Positions 42,116 to 50,457 of a stretch of 64,000 bases of DNA are shown in pieces (the first letter of the stretch is position 1; each line of letters opens with the position of its first letter). The DNA lies in NCBI GenBank assembly GCA_947487835.1, contig CANKXX010000001.1, forward strand, positions 248,001-312,000, given 5' to 3'. The notes below the pieces were generated by a model, which worked only from the letters and a program-made list of their open reading frames with translations, made no database searches and had not been told where the DNA came from. The position numbers were made by a program, and so were the translations under genes. The stretch comes from an uncultured Microbacteriaceae bacterium. GTDB lineage: Bacteria; Actinomycetota; Actinomycetes; Actinomycetales; Microbacteriaceae.

Positions 42116-43533
42116 TGCAGGGTGCCCTGGATGGCCCGCAGCTCCTCAGCGGCCTGCTGCGCCGCTTCTTCGGCCGTGAGTTCGCCGTTCTTCATCGACG
42201 CGATGGCGTTGGCGATGGGGAGCTCGGCGACCGCGCCACCGAGGAGGGGACCCTGTCCCTGCTTGAAGCCCCATCGCTCGAACCCGTCGGCCGCCTCGAG
42301 AAGCCCGTCGATGACGTCGACCTCGTAGAAGTCGGAGAGCGGTGCGCGTGTGTCGACGCCGGTCTCGAGCTCCCGCCACTCGTTCAGGTACTGCTCGGGG
42401 TCCTCCTGGTTGCCGGGGCGCGCCGGGAACTTGCCCTCGGGCGCCTGGGCGAGCCAGCCGTTGACGTAGGCGTCGCTCATGAAGTACTCGACGAACTGCG
42501 TCGAGGCCTCCACGTCGGCGTCCGAGGTGATGACGAACGAGGTGACCTCACCGACCGACGTCGGTTCGCTTGCGGACGGTCCCTGGAACGACGTCAGCAC
42601 GCCGCTGTTTTCCGCCAGGTACGCGGGGTTCTCCTGACACTCGTCGCAGGTCGTCGGCAGGTCGGCGATCAAGCCGGCCAGCTCGTCGAGGTAGTAGGAC
42701 GCCCAGAAGGTCATCGCCGCGTCGCCTGCCGAGTAGATCTCACGGGTGGTGGTGCTGTCGTGAGCGCCGGGGACCGAATAATCGCGCACCAGGGTGCCGT
42801 AGAAGTCGAACGCCTCGACGCACTGCGGGCTGTCGATCACGATCTCACCGGCGTCGTCGACCATCTCGCAACCGTTCGCGAGGGCTACCAGCTCGAAGTT
42901 CTGCATCGTCTGGTAGATCGGTCCGTCCGCGGTGATGATTCCCGCGACGTCATCGCTGTGCAGGGCCTCCGCGGCCGCCAGCACCGCCTCGTACGTAGTG
43001 GGCGGCTCCAGACCCGCTGCCTCGAACAGGTCTGTGCGGTAGAAGACCAGGATCGGGAAGGCATCGATCGGCACCGCGACCTGTTCACCGTCCTCCTGCG
43101 TCAGCTCCAGAGCCGCCGGGGCGAAGGTGTCCTCCCCGAGGTTCTCGACGACCTGGGCGTGGGCGTCCGTGTTGACCAGCCCGTTCGCGGACAGGATCCG
43201 GATCGGGGAGAGCCCGGCCGCAGCGACCACATCCGGCAGCTCTCCCGCCGCCGCCGCAGAGGTCATCAGAGTGGGGAGCTGGTTCTCGTCAGTCGCGACG
43301 AATTCGACCTCGATGCCCGTCTCCTCAGTGAATTGCTCCCCGAACTCGTTGGCGATCGCCATGCGGTTGGGCTCGCCCTCCAACGTCCAGATCGTGAGGG
43401 CTTCCCCGCCGCCTCCCCCGCCGTTACCGTTCCCGCCGTCGGAGCCGCCGCCGCCACTCGTGCAGCCGGCCATTGCTCCGGCCACACCCACCGCAGTCAT
43501 GAATGCGAGCGCGCTTTTCATGCTCTTTCTCAT
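42112..43533 (-). CDS. ABC transporter sugar-binding lipoprotein
   Basis: 473-residue extracellular solute-binding protein family 1. Signal peptide with lipobox MAGC (Cys at about residue 23), followed by a Gly/Asn-rich linker of about 20 residues and the bilobed binding domain (LTIWTLEGEPNRMAIANEFG, VAVPIDAFPILVFYRTDLFE). The start at 43533 has GGGAGA upstream. First gene of the operon, followed by two permeases. The ligand is likely a plant cell-wall arabinoside, sugar acid or related oligosaccharide, given the neighbouring GH127 and dehydratase genes. Confidence 0.88.
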   Translation of the reverse strand: MRKSMKSALAFMTAVGVAGAMAGCTSGGGGSDGGNGNGGGGGGEALTIWTLEGEPNRMAIANEFGEQFTEETGIEVEFVATDENQLPTLMTSAAAAGELPDVVAAAGLSPIRILSANGLVNTDAHAQVVENLGEDTFAPAALELTQEDGEQVAVPIDAFPILVFYRTDLFEAAGLEPPTTYEAVLAAAEALHSDDVAGIITADGPIYQTMQNFELVALANGCEMVDDAGEIVIDSPQCVEAFDFYGTLVRDYSVPGAHDSTTTREIYSAGDAAMTFWASYYLDELAGLIADLPTTCDECQENPAYLAENSGVLTSFQGPSASEPTSVGEVTSFVITSDADVEASTQFVEYFMSDAYVNGWLAQAPEGKFPARPGNQEDPEQYLNEWRELETGVDTRAPLSDFYEVDVIDGLLEAADGFERWGFKQGQGPLLGGAVAELPIANAIASMKNGELTAEEAAQQAAEELRAIQGTLQ

Positions 43534-43610
43534 CGAAGAATCTCCCTTGATTGACCGTTGCCGGTCTCGATGTGATTGCGAACAGCGCGACAAGCGCGGT
43601 GCTTCGGGCC

Positions 43611-43641
43611 AGAATACGGCTCGCGCTGGCAGGGCTGTCAA
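43611..43641 (-). promoter_or_regulatory. Promoter of the sugar ABC operon
   Basis: On the minus strand TTGACA (43641-43636) and TATTCT (43616-43611) are separated by 19 bp, giving an mRNA leader of about 70 nt before the binding-protein ATG. Confidence 0.4.
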
Positions 43642-43656
43642 TAGCTCGGACCGATG

Positions 43657-43685
43657 TTGTCACACATGCATACAAGTCGTACGCT
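43657..43685 (+). promoter_or_regulatory. Promoter of the IlvD-type gene with GntR dyad in the spacer
   Basis: TTGTCA (43657-43662), 17 bp, TACGCT (43680-43685). The spacer contains ACATGCA-TACAAGT (43664-43677), a dyad of the half-site ACWTGYA that is also found upstream of the GH127 gene. Confidence 0.55.
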
Positions 43686-43687
43686 CC

Positions 43688-43699
43688 CCCACTAGTGGG
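43688..43699. promoter_or_regulatory. 12-bp perfect palindrome CCCACTAGTGGG
   Basis: Self-complementary site directly downstream of the -10 box of the dehydratase promoter, in its untranslated leader. It may bind a second regulator. Confidence 0.4.
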
Positions 43700-43754
43700 C
43701 CTGCCATACCAGTGCGGTCCGAGCGCGCCGTGGCGCCTGGAGAAAGGGGTCCTG

Positions 43755-45476
43755 ATGTCAGAGACGGTCACCCGGAGGGGCGCGGTGTTCTACGGCGAAG
43801 AGGGGGTCGCCGGGTTCACGCACCGCGCCTTCACGAAATCGATGGGCTTCGACGACGAAGACTTGGCTCGACCCGTCATCGGCATCTGCAACACGTTCAG
43901 CGAGCTCAATAACTGCCACCAGAACTTCCGCGAGCTCGCCGCCGCGGTGAAGCGCGGGGTCTGGCAGGCAGGGGGCTTTCCGCTGGAGTTCCCCACAATC
44001 TCGCTCGGCGAGATCTTCCTGTCACCGAGCTCGATGATCCAGCGCAACCTCGCAGCCATGGACACCGAGGAGATGATCCGCGCCCAGCCGCTCGACGCGG
44101 TCGTCCTCCTCGCCAGCTGCGACAAGACCACCCCCGCCGCGCTCATGGGCGCGATCAGCGCCGACGTGCCCGCGATCATGCTGAGCGGCGGCCCTATGCT
44201 CGACGGGCACTTCCGCGGGCAGACGCTCGGTGCATGCACCGACTGCAGACGCATGACGGCCGAGCACGCCGCCGGTGTACTCGACGACGAGACGTACCGC
44301 GACGTGGAAAGCTACGTGGCGCGCAGCGCGGGCCACTGCATGGTCATGGGCACCGCATCGACGATGAACTCTCTGGTGGAGGCCCTCGGCATGGGGCTCC
44401 CCGGCAATGCCGCCATCCCCGCGGTCGACTCGCGGCGCATGCGTCTCGCGGAGGCGGTCGGGCGGCGCGTGGTGTCGCTCGCCAAGGAGGACCTGCGGCC
44501 ATCGCAGATCCTCACGCCGGAGGCCTTCGAGAACGCGCTGACCCTCTTGAGCGCCCTCGGCGGCAGCACCAATGCCATCGTGCACCTCGCCGCCATCGCA
44601 GGACGCGCCGGCGTCGAGCTACCCCTGTCGAAGCTCGACGAGATCAGCCGGAGGACGCCTGTCCTCGCCAACCTGAAGCCGATCGGCACCTATCAGATGG
44701 AGGCGCTGTTCTACGCCGGAGGCATTCCGGCTCTGATGAACGAGCTGCTCCCGCTGCTGCACGGATCGGCGATCACCGTGACCGGGAAGACGATCGAGGA
44801 GAACGTCCGGGGCGCCGTGATCGACGATCCCGACGTCATCAGGTCGCGTACGTCTCCGGTGCGGGACGAGGGGGGCCTCGCGGTGCTGACCGGCAACCTC
44901 GCGCCTGAAGGGGCCATCATCAAGCACGCGGCTGCCTCGCCCGGCCTCATGCAGCACCGTGGCCGGGCCGTGGTGTTCTCCGGCCTGGAGGATCTGCGGA
45001 GCCGAATCAACGATGACGATCTCGACGTCGAGCCGTCGGACGTGCTCGTGCTGCAGAACGTCGGACCGGTGGGTGGGCCCGGCATGCCCGAGGTCGGGAA
45101 CTTCCCCCTGCCCAAGAAGATCCTGCAGACGGGCGTTCGCGACATGATCCGCATCTCCGACGCCCGCATGAGCGGCACCGCGTACGGCACCATCGTGCTT
45201 CACGTGGCACCGGAAGCCGCCATGGGCGGCGCCCTCGCGCTGGTGCAGGACGGCGACGAGATCGAGCTGGATGTCCCGAACCGCACGCTGACCCTGCACG
45301 TCGACGAGGCGGAGCTCGAACGGCGGCGGCGGCGATGGAGCCCGCCCGCCCCCTACTACACACGCGGCTACGGCAAGCTGTTCCTCGACCAGGTGGAATC
45401 GGCCCCGCGAGGCTGCGATTTCGGGTTCCTCCGCGGATCGGACCCGGTGAAGGTCGGCATCCAAGCGAAGTTCTGA
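43755..45476 (+). CDS. IlvD/Edd-family sugar-acid dehydratase
   Basis: 573-residue Fe-S dehydratase of the dihydroxyacid/6-phosphogluconate dehydratase family. Cluster cysteines appear in ASCDKTTPA and GACTDCRRM; the C-terminal GGPGMPEVGNFPLP and DARMSGTAYGTIV segments are diagnostic. Overall length and the NTFSELNNCHQNFRELA start match pentonate/hexonate dehydratases (L-arabinonate, D-xylonate, D-galactonate) rather than biosynthetic IlvD. ATG 43755 has GAAAGG upstream. It is divergent from the ABC operon and lies beside the GH127 gene, so dehydration of an aldonic acid derived from the released sugar is the likely step. Confidence 0.85.
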   Translation: MSETVTRRGAVFYGEEGVAGFTHRAFTKSMGFDDEDLARPVIGICNTFSELNNCHQNFRELAAAVKRGVWQAGGFPLEFPTISLGEIFLSPSSMIQRNLAAMDTEEMIRAQPLDAVVLLASCDKTTPAALMGAISADVPAIMLSGGPMLDGHFRGQTLGACTDCRRMTAEHAAGVLDDETYRDVESYVARSAGHCMVMGTASTMNSLVEALGMGLPGNAAIPAVDSRRMRLAEAVGRRVVSLAKEDLRPSQILTPEAFENALTLLSALGGSTNAIVHLAAIAGRAGVELPLSKLDEISRRTPVLANLKPIGTYQMEALFYAGGIPALMNELLPLLHGSAITVTGKTIEENVRGAVIDDPDVIRSRTSPVRDEGGLAVLTGNLAPEGAIIKHAAASPGLMQHRGRAVVFSGLEDLRSRINDDDLDVEPSDVLVLQNVGPVGGPGMPEVGNFPLPKKILQTGVRDMIRISDARMSGTAYGTIVLHVAPEAAMGGALALVQDGDEIELDVPNRTLTLHVDEAELERRRRRWSPPAPYYTRGYGKLFLDQVESAPRGCDFGFLRGSDPVKVGIQAKF

Positions 45477-45494
45477 CGAAACGTCCTGTCAGGG

Positions 45495-47474
45495 TCAGCC
45501 GTTCGCTTCTGCCAACGCGACGTCGCTTCGCGGGATCCACACCCGCATGGTCGACGACCCGCGGTTCGCCCACCGGAAGTAGGGAATGAGGGTGAGCTCG
45601 ACGTTTTGAGAAACGGTGCGCGGTGCATCGCCGCCGTACGGCCACCCGGATTCGTCGAGGCTCCGCACGGTTCCCTGGGCACGGACCGGCACGACGCCAT
45701 CGAGACCGACCTCCGCGTCGGAATCCTCCAGCGGCGTGTTGATGTCGATGGTGACGAGTTCGAGATCGATGTCCGGCTGGTCGACCGACTCGACCGCGTA
45801 CACCAGCGGTCCGCGCTCGACTGCAGCGCTGCCGCGGACGTCGTCGATGCGGGGGTCGGCGAAGACGAACCGCGGCGTCATCGGAAGGCGCAGCTCGACC
45901 GTGTCGCCGGCCTGCCACACCCGGGTCACGACGGCCGCGCCCGGGGCGGCGTCCTGCTCCTCGCCGTTCACCGAGAGCTTCGCGCCGGAGGCCCACGCCG
46001 GCACCCGAAGGGTGAGCGACCACTCGTCGCCTTCGGTCTCGTCGATCCGGACTGAGATGAGCCCGTCATTCGGGTACCCGGTTGTCACGCTGAGCCGAGC
46101 CGTCCTGCCCTGCCCGAAGGTGGCCTCCAGAGTCCCTGTCGCGTACTGGTGCAACTGGATCCCGTCCGCATCGACCGTCGCCATGTACGCGCCGATGCTT
46201 GCGAGCGTGCGCGCCAGATTGGTCGGGCAGCAGGAGGTGGTGAACCAGGTGGCCCGGGTCCCGTCGGTGCGGCGAAGGCTCTCGCCTCCGGGTTCCTGCT
46301 CGATGCCCGGCGCCCGCCGGTGCAACGTGTTGACGTAGAAGAACGACCGGCCGTCGGTGGACGGGCACGACGCCACGTTGTTGTACAGCGTGCGCTCGAT
46401 CACGTCTGCGTAAGAGTGCTCGCCTGTTGCGAGCAACAGCCGCCACGCCACGTGTACGGATGCGATCGCGGCACACGTCTCGGCATAGGCCCGGTCGCTC
46501 GGCAGCTCGAAGTCGTCGCCGTAGGTCTCCCCCGAGTGGTTGCTCCCCATGCCTCCATGCAGATAGGTGCGGCGCTCGAGTGTTCGGTCGTACTGAGCCT
46601 TCGTCGCAGCCAACAGCTCCTCGTCGCCCATCTCGACGGCCACGTCGATGGCGCCGGCCGTCAGGTAGAGAGCGCGGACCGCGTGCCCCACGAGCACTTC
46701 GGCTTCGCGCACCGGCACGTTGTCCTGGTAGTAGTCGCGGCCCTTGGTCCTGGTGTCGGAGAGGGTCTTGTGGCCGCGACGCTCGACGAAGATCCGCGCC
46801 TGCTCCAGGTAGCGCCGTTCGCCGGTCGCCCGGTAGAGCTCGACCAGGGCGGTCTCCACCTCGGGGTGGCCGTCGATCGCCTGGCGGCCGTCCTCGCCGA
46901 ACTCGTCGCAGATGTGGCCGGCGAGACGGCGAGCCGCGTCGACGAATTGCTGTGGGCCACCGGAGCGGATGGCCGCGACGGCGGCCTGCAGCAGGTGGCC
47001 GAAGTTGTAGAGCTCGTGGCCGAGGTCCATGTCGGTGTAGCGCGCTTCTCCGCCCTCGTAGCCGAACGCGGTATTCAGGTAACCGTCGTCCGACTGAGCC
47101 TGCGGAACGAGCTCCGCCAGCTCGATGAGTCGTTCGGAAAGCTCGCTCGACGGCTTACGGGCGAGGTCCCAGAGCATCGCCTCCATCGTCTTGTAGATCT
47201 CGGAGTCGGCGAACACGCGCCCGACGCGCTCCGTGGCGAGCGTCCCGCGGATGGCGGCGCGAAAGTTCTCGATCCAGCCGACGCGCTCCATCGATTCGAT
47301 GCAGTGCGGAATGATGCGGTCACGGTTGATCTGCTGCTGCTGAGCCCAGAAGCCATCCGTGATGACGTACCGGGTCAGGGGAACCGGCTGCAGCACTGTG
47401 CCGGTAGGACCGGATTCACCTGGCGCATGTGCGCCTCGAGGATCGACAGGAAGAACCGGCTGAGGTGTCGGCAT
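45495..47474 (-). CDS. GH127-type glycosidase (DUF1680, beta-L-arabinofuranosidase family)
   Basis: 659-residue glycoside hydrolase with an (alpha/alpha)6 barrel followed by beta-sandwich domains. The zinc/cysteine catalytic centre of GH127 is readable: Glu332-x-Cys334 (YAETCAAI) and Cys415-Cys416 (TTSCCPTN), matching the Glu/Cys/Cys/Cys set of the bifidobacterial enzyme HypBA1. Related members cleave beta-L-arabinofuranosides or other plant glycans; there is no signal peptide, so it acts inside the cell on imported oligosaccharides. It ends tail-to-tail with the dehydratase gene (19 nt). Confidence 0.82.
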   Translation of the reverse strand: MPTPQPVLPVDPRGAHAPGESGPTGTVLQPVPLTRYVITDGFWAQQQQINRDRIIPHCIESMERVGWIENFRAAIRGTLATERVGRVFADSEIYKTMEAMLWDLARKPSSELSERLIELAELVPQAQSDDGYLNTAFGYEGGEARYTDMDLGHELYNFGHLLQAAVAAIRSGGPQQFVDAARRLAGHICDEFGEDGRQAIDGHPEVETALVELYRATGERRYLEQARIFVERRGHKTLSDTRTKGRDYYQDNVPVREAEVLVGHAVRALYLTAGAIDVAVEMGDEELLAATKAQYDRTLERRTYLHGGMGSNHSGETYGDDFELPSDRAYAETCAAIASVHVAWRLLLATGEHSYADVIERTLYNNVASCPSTDGRSFFYVNTLHRRAPGIEQEPGGESLRRTDGTRATWFTTSCCPTNLARTLASIGAYMATVDADGIQLHQYATGTLEATFGQGRTARLSVTTGYPNDGLISVRIDETEGDEWSLTLRVPAWASGAKLSVNGEEQDAAPGAAVVTRVWQAGDTVELRLPMTPRFVFADPRIDDVRGSAAVERGPLVYAVESVDQPDIDLELVTIDINTPLEDSDAEVGLDGVVPVRAQGTVRSLDESGWPYGGDAPRTVSQNVELTLIPYFRWANRGSSTMRVWIPRSDVALAEANG

Positions 47475-47655
47475 GTGGGAATTCTCCTTTGAATTTCAAT
47501 GCGATCTGGCGAGCCGCTGCGTACCCGGACTGCGCGCCAGGGAAACAGCTCAGCGCCGCTCGAGCGGGACCACAAGACAACGGCTATCCAACTCGGTGGT
47601 GCACCAGGTGAATCCCTACCGGCGACGAACCGGCGTCGCGCTCTCAGCAGCCCTG

Positions 47656-47669
47656 CACTGGCCCCAGTG
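47656..47669. promoter_or_regulatory. Palindrome CACTGG-CC-CCAGTG upstream of the GH127 gene
   Basis: Six-base arms with a two-base centre, close to the GntR-like dyad. The same CACT/AGTG ends occur in the 12-bp palindrome at 43688-43699. Confidence 0.35.
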
Positions 47670-47678
47670 TATGGCAAA

Positions 47679-48017
47679 TCACGAACATGTAATACAAGTA
47701 GGCAAGCACTGGGCCGGGATGAGATCCTCGATCACGTGCTCGGTGGTGTTCACCCCCAGGTCGGCTTCGAGATCGCTGGCCAAGGGCCGACTTCGCCCAC
47801 AACCGCGCTGGTCGAACAGCACCACTCGATAGCCGGCAGGATAGAAGTAGCGCCCGTCACCGGAGTTACTGCCGCTGCCTGGGCCGCCGTGCAGCCACTG
47901 CCGGTAGTCCGTCGGGTTGCCGACTATTTAGCAATGCAGCGTTCGGCCGTCGCCCGCATCCGGTTCGCCGTGGACGTGCGGTTCCGTAGCCGGGTAGCTG
48001 GTCGATGGGGAGGTCAT
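47679..48017 (-). pseudogene. pip: Prolyl aminopeptidase pseudogene (truncated, with internal stop)
   Basis: The minus strand encodes the N-terminal third of a prolyl aminopeptidase: YPATEPHVHGEPDAGDGRTL, then IVGNPTDYRQWLHGGPG, then GYRVVLFDQRGCGRS and GVNTTEHVIEDL. Codon 30 is TAA, and after about 104 codons the sequence leaves the family and stops. Intact enzymes have about 315 residues. The ATG (48017) overlaps the LD-carboxypeptidase stop (ATGA), so it was once the second gene of that operon. Confidence 0.75.
47685..47699. promoter_or_regulatory. Candidate GntR operator ACATGTA-A-TACAAGT
   Basis: A 15-bp dyad with only A/T mismatches between arms, about 210 bp upstream of the GH127 gene. 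It shares the ACWTGYA half-site with the site at 43664-43677. It overlaps the last codons of the pip pseudogene. Confidence 0.5.
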
Positions 48018-48955
48018 CTATCTCCCTGACTACGTCCGGTTGAGGACCAACGTCCAGACAGCGGGCTCACCATCAGTGTGCCAGCATCGGTGTCGAGCTT
48101 CGCTGGAACACCGAGGGGCACTGTGACGAGGTCCTCAATATGCCCAAGAGGGAGGCCGCCGAGCACCGGAACCTGAATCGCCTCGAGGTGATCGCGCAAG
48201 ACGTCGAGGATCGTCCAGTCGCGGTCCTCGTACCCCGCGAACTGATCGATGCTGCCGAGTGCTACTGCGGCAATTCCGTCCAGCGCCCCGGAGAAGCGAA
48301 GCTGAGTGAGGGCTCGATCGACCATGCCTAGCCCAGCCGCACGGTTGATCTCGAGCAGCAGGATCACGCCGGCGAGGTCGAACCGGACCACGCCGACAGC
48401 TCGCGCCAGCATCTCGAGGTTGCCGCCGAACAGCACACCCTCTGCGCTCCCCGTAGTCGTGACCTGCGCCGAGAGAGCTGCGGCATCAGCGGTGACGGTG
48501 GTTTCCGCACTGTCCATCAGGAGCCGGCGCACGTGGTCACTGTGCTTCCCGGCGATCGCGCCGTGCAGGGCCGGAACACCAGCCGCGTGCCACACCTGGT
48601 GCAACGCTGTGATGTCGCTGTAGCCGAGCAGCGGCTTCGGGTCGACGCGGAGGGCATCGGTGTCGACGCCTTGGACGAGTCGGAAACTGCCGCACCCGCC
48701 CCAGGTCGCGATCACCGCGCGGATCTCCGGGTTGCGGATCGCTTCGTTCAGATCCGCGAGACGGTCATCGTCGCGCCCGGCGAGGTAGCCGCGGTGCTCG
48801 AGCACGTGCTTCCCGACGACTACGCGCAGCCCCCACGACTCGATCTGATCAACCATCCACGCCGGCACCGTCTCGTCCGGCCATGACGCCGGCGAGACGA
48901 GAGCTACCGCATCGCCGGGTACAAGTTGCTGGGGGGACAGCATCGTCGCATCCAT
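48014..48955 (-). CDS. LD-carboxypeptidase/microcin-immunity-type peptidase (S66)
   Basis: 313-residue serine peptidase of family S66 (LdcA/MccF). The nucleophile serine is in LLGYSDITALHQ, the acidic and His partners are in LLLEINRAAGLGMVDR and LGLPLGHIEDLVTVPLG. Members cut L,D-bonds in recycled muropeptides or inactivate microcin-C-like nucleotide peptides. ATG 48955 was chosen; another ATG follows four codons later. It is followed in the same operon by a dead pip gene. Confidence 0.82.
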   Translation of the reverse strand: MDATMLSPQQLVPGDAVALVSPASWPDETVPAWMVDQIESWGLRVVVGKHVLEHRGYLAGRDDDRLADLNEAIRNPEIRAVIATWGGCGSFRLVQGVDTDALRVDPKPLLGYSDITALHQVWHAAGVPALHGAIAGKHSDHVRRLLMDSAETTVTADAAALSAQVTTTGSAEGVLFGGNLEMLARAVGVVRFDLAGVILLLEINRAAGLGMVDRALTQLRFSGALDGIAAVALGSIDQFAGYEDRDWTILDVLRDHLEAIQVPVLGGLPLGHIEDLVTVPLGVPAKLDTDAGTLMVSPLSGRWSSTGRSQGDR

Positions 48956-49034
48956 GCGGTCAAACGTAACGCGCGCCCTGAACACTCCCGTCGTAGTCCC
49001 GATAGCCGGTGGTTACCCGGACGCTCCAACACCG

Positions 49035-50384
49035 CTACTGCCCGAGCACGCGCGGGTCCCGCCCGTATCGCGGAGCTGCATGCATGTTCTCCCGCAGCGT
49101 GGCGCCCTCGTAGTCGCGGTGGAAGATCCCGCGGTCCTGGAGGATCGGGACGACTTGGTCGACGAAGTCATCCACGCCGTCGTGGAGGCTGTCGATGGAG
49201 AGGGAGAAGCCGTCGCAGGCGCCGGCCTCGAACCACTCCTGCATGAAGTCGGCGATTTCCTCCGCCGTGCCTGCGACCACAGGGTGGTAGTCGATGACTC
49301 CGTGAGCGATGACGTCGCGCAGTGACCAGCCCTCGCGGACCACTTCGAGGGCGCGCGCGGACCGTGGGTCACCGGGGCTCGCGATCGCGCGGCTGAGCAG
49401 CTCTGCGGGCACGGGCTGGTCGATGTCCTCGTAGCGCAGCGGCAGCCCGATCATGTGCCCGAGATAGGCGACGCGCTGGCGGAGGTCGATTGACTCGTCG
49501 AGCTTCCGACGCCGGTCGAGCGCAGCACGTTTCGTGGCAGCGACGGTCGGCATGAAGCCGGCGAACATCTTGATGTCGTCCGCATCCCGCCCGGCGGCGA
49601 CGGCGGCCGCGCGCAGAGCTTCTCGCTGGGCGCGCGCGGACGGGATATCGAACGGGTTCGCGTAGACGCCGTCGGCGTAGCGACCCGCGAGCTCCAGCCC
49701 GTTCTGGCCGCCGCCGGCCTGGAAAATCACCGGCTGCCCCTGCTCGGACGGCGGGATCGGCAGGGGTCCGACGGCGGCGACGTATTGGCCGCCGAGGTTG
49801 ATCGGCCGGATCTTCGACGCGTCGGCGTATCGACCCGCCTCGACGTCGCCGATCAGCGCGTCCTGTCCCCAGCTGCCCCAGAGCGCCTCGACGATCTGGA
49901 TGACCTCGTGCGCCCGGGCGTACTTCTCCGGCCGCGGCGGCACCTGCGCACCGAAGTTCGCGGCAGCGTCGGGGTTCGACGTCGTGACGGCGTTCCAGCC
50001 GATGCGGCCGTGGCTGATCACATCCATCGCCTTGTACTGCCGGGCGATGTTGTATGGCTCGTTGAAGGTCGTAGACGCGGTCGCGACGAGGCCGATGCGC
50101 GTCGTCTCGCGTGCGATGGAGGTCATCACGACCACCGGGTCGATCACGTGCCGCTGCGGCTGCACGTCGAGGTCCGTCTCCAGGGCCGGGGTGTCAGCGA
50201 AGAACAGCACGTGGATCTTGCCGCGCTCGGCTGCCTGCGCATGGCGGACGTGCGCGTCCATGTCGGTGTAGCTGTCGAGCGAGACGCCGGGCAGTCGCCA
50301 GGCTCCGGGCGCGCCGCCGAAGCCGCCGACGAGCTGCATCGCGAGAAGCATGTGCGGGCGGAGGGGCGTGGTGTCGTTCGTCAT
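49035..50384 (-). CDS. FMN-dependent (LLM-class) monooxygenase, NtaA/SnaA/DszA type
   Basis: 449-residue bacterial luciferase-fold monooxygenase needing FMNH2 from a partner reductase. Characteristic blocks are GRIGWNAVTTSNPDAA, FGAQVPPRPEKYARAHEVI, GQPVIFQAGGGQNGLELAGRYADGVY and the late WSLRDVIAHG. The family oxidises nitrilotriacetate/EDTA, dibenzothiophene sulfones, alkanesulfonates or pristinamycin precursors; the substrate is unknown. The promoter (50394-50423) has a MerR-type layout, and transcription would start at about 50387, nearly on the ATG. Confidence 0.85.
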   Translation of the reverse strand: MTNDTTPLRPHMLLAMQLVGGFGGAPGAWRLPGVSLDSYTDMDAHVRHAQAAERGKIHVLFFADTPALETDLDVQPQRHVIDPVVVMTSIARETTRIGLVATASTTFNEPYNIARQYKAMDVISHGRIGWNAVTTSNPDAAANFGAQVPPRPEKYARAHEVIQIVEALWGSWGQDALIGDVEAGRYADASKIRPINLGGQYVAAVGPLPIPPSEQGQPVIFQAGGGQNGLELAGRYADGVYANPFDIPSARAQREALRAAAVAAGRDADDIKMFAGFMPTVAATKRAALDRRRKLDESIDLRQRVAYLGHMIGLPLRYEDIDQPVPAELLSRAIASPGDPRSARALEVVREGWSLRDVIAHGVIDYHPVVAGTAEEIADFMQEWFEAGACDGFSLSIDSLHDGVDDFVDQVVPILQDRGIFHRDYEGATLRENMHAAPRYGRDPRVLGQ

Positions 50385-50393
50385 CCCCTAAGT

Positions 50394-50423
50394 GTCTAAC
50401 CCTCACATAAGTGAGAATGTCAA
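50394..50423 (-). promoter_or_regulatory. MerR-type promoter of the flavin monooxygenase gene
   Basis: On the minus strand TTGACA and TTAGAC are 18 bp apart, with the dyad CTCAC-N4-GTGAG (50402-50415) between them. The core CACATAAGTG matches the one upstream of the NAD(P)-binding gene. Confidence 0.6.
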
Positions 50424-50457
50424 GCCCGACCCCCGTGGCTCATGAGGTTTCGGAGCG

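Noticed and set aside
42115-43554. 479-codon plus-strand open frame opposite the binding-protein gene
   Set aside because: Shadow of the minus-strand binding protein, which has a lipobox and clear family sequence.
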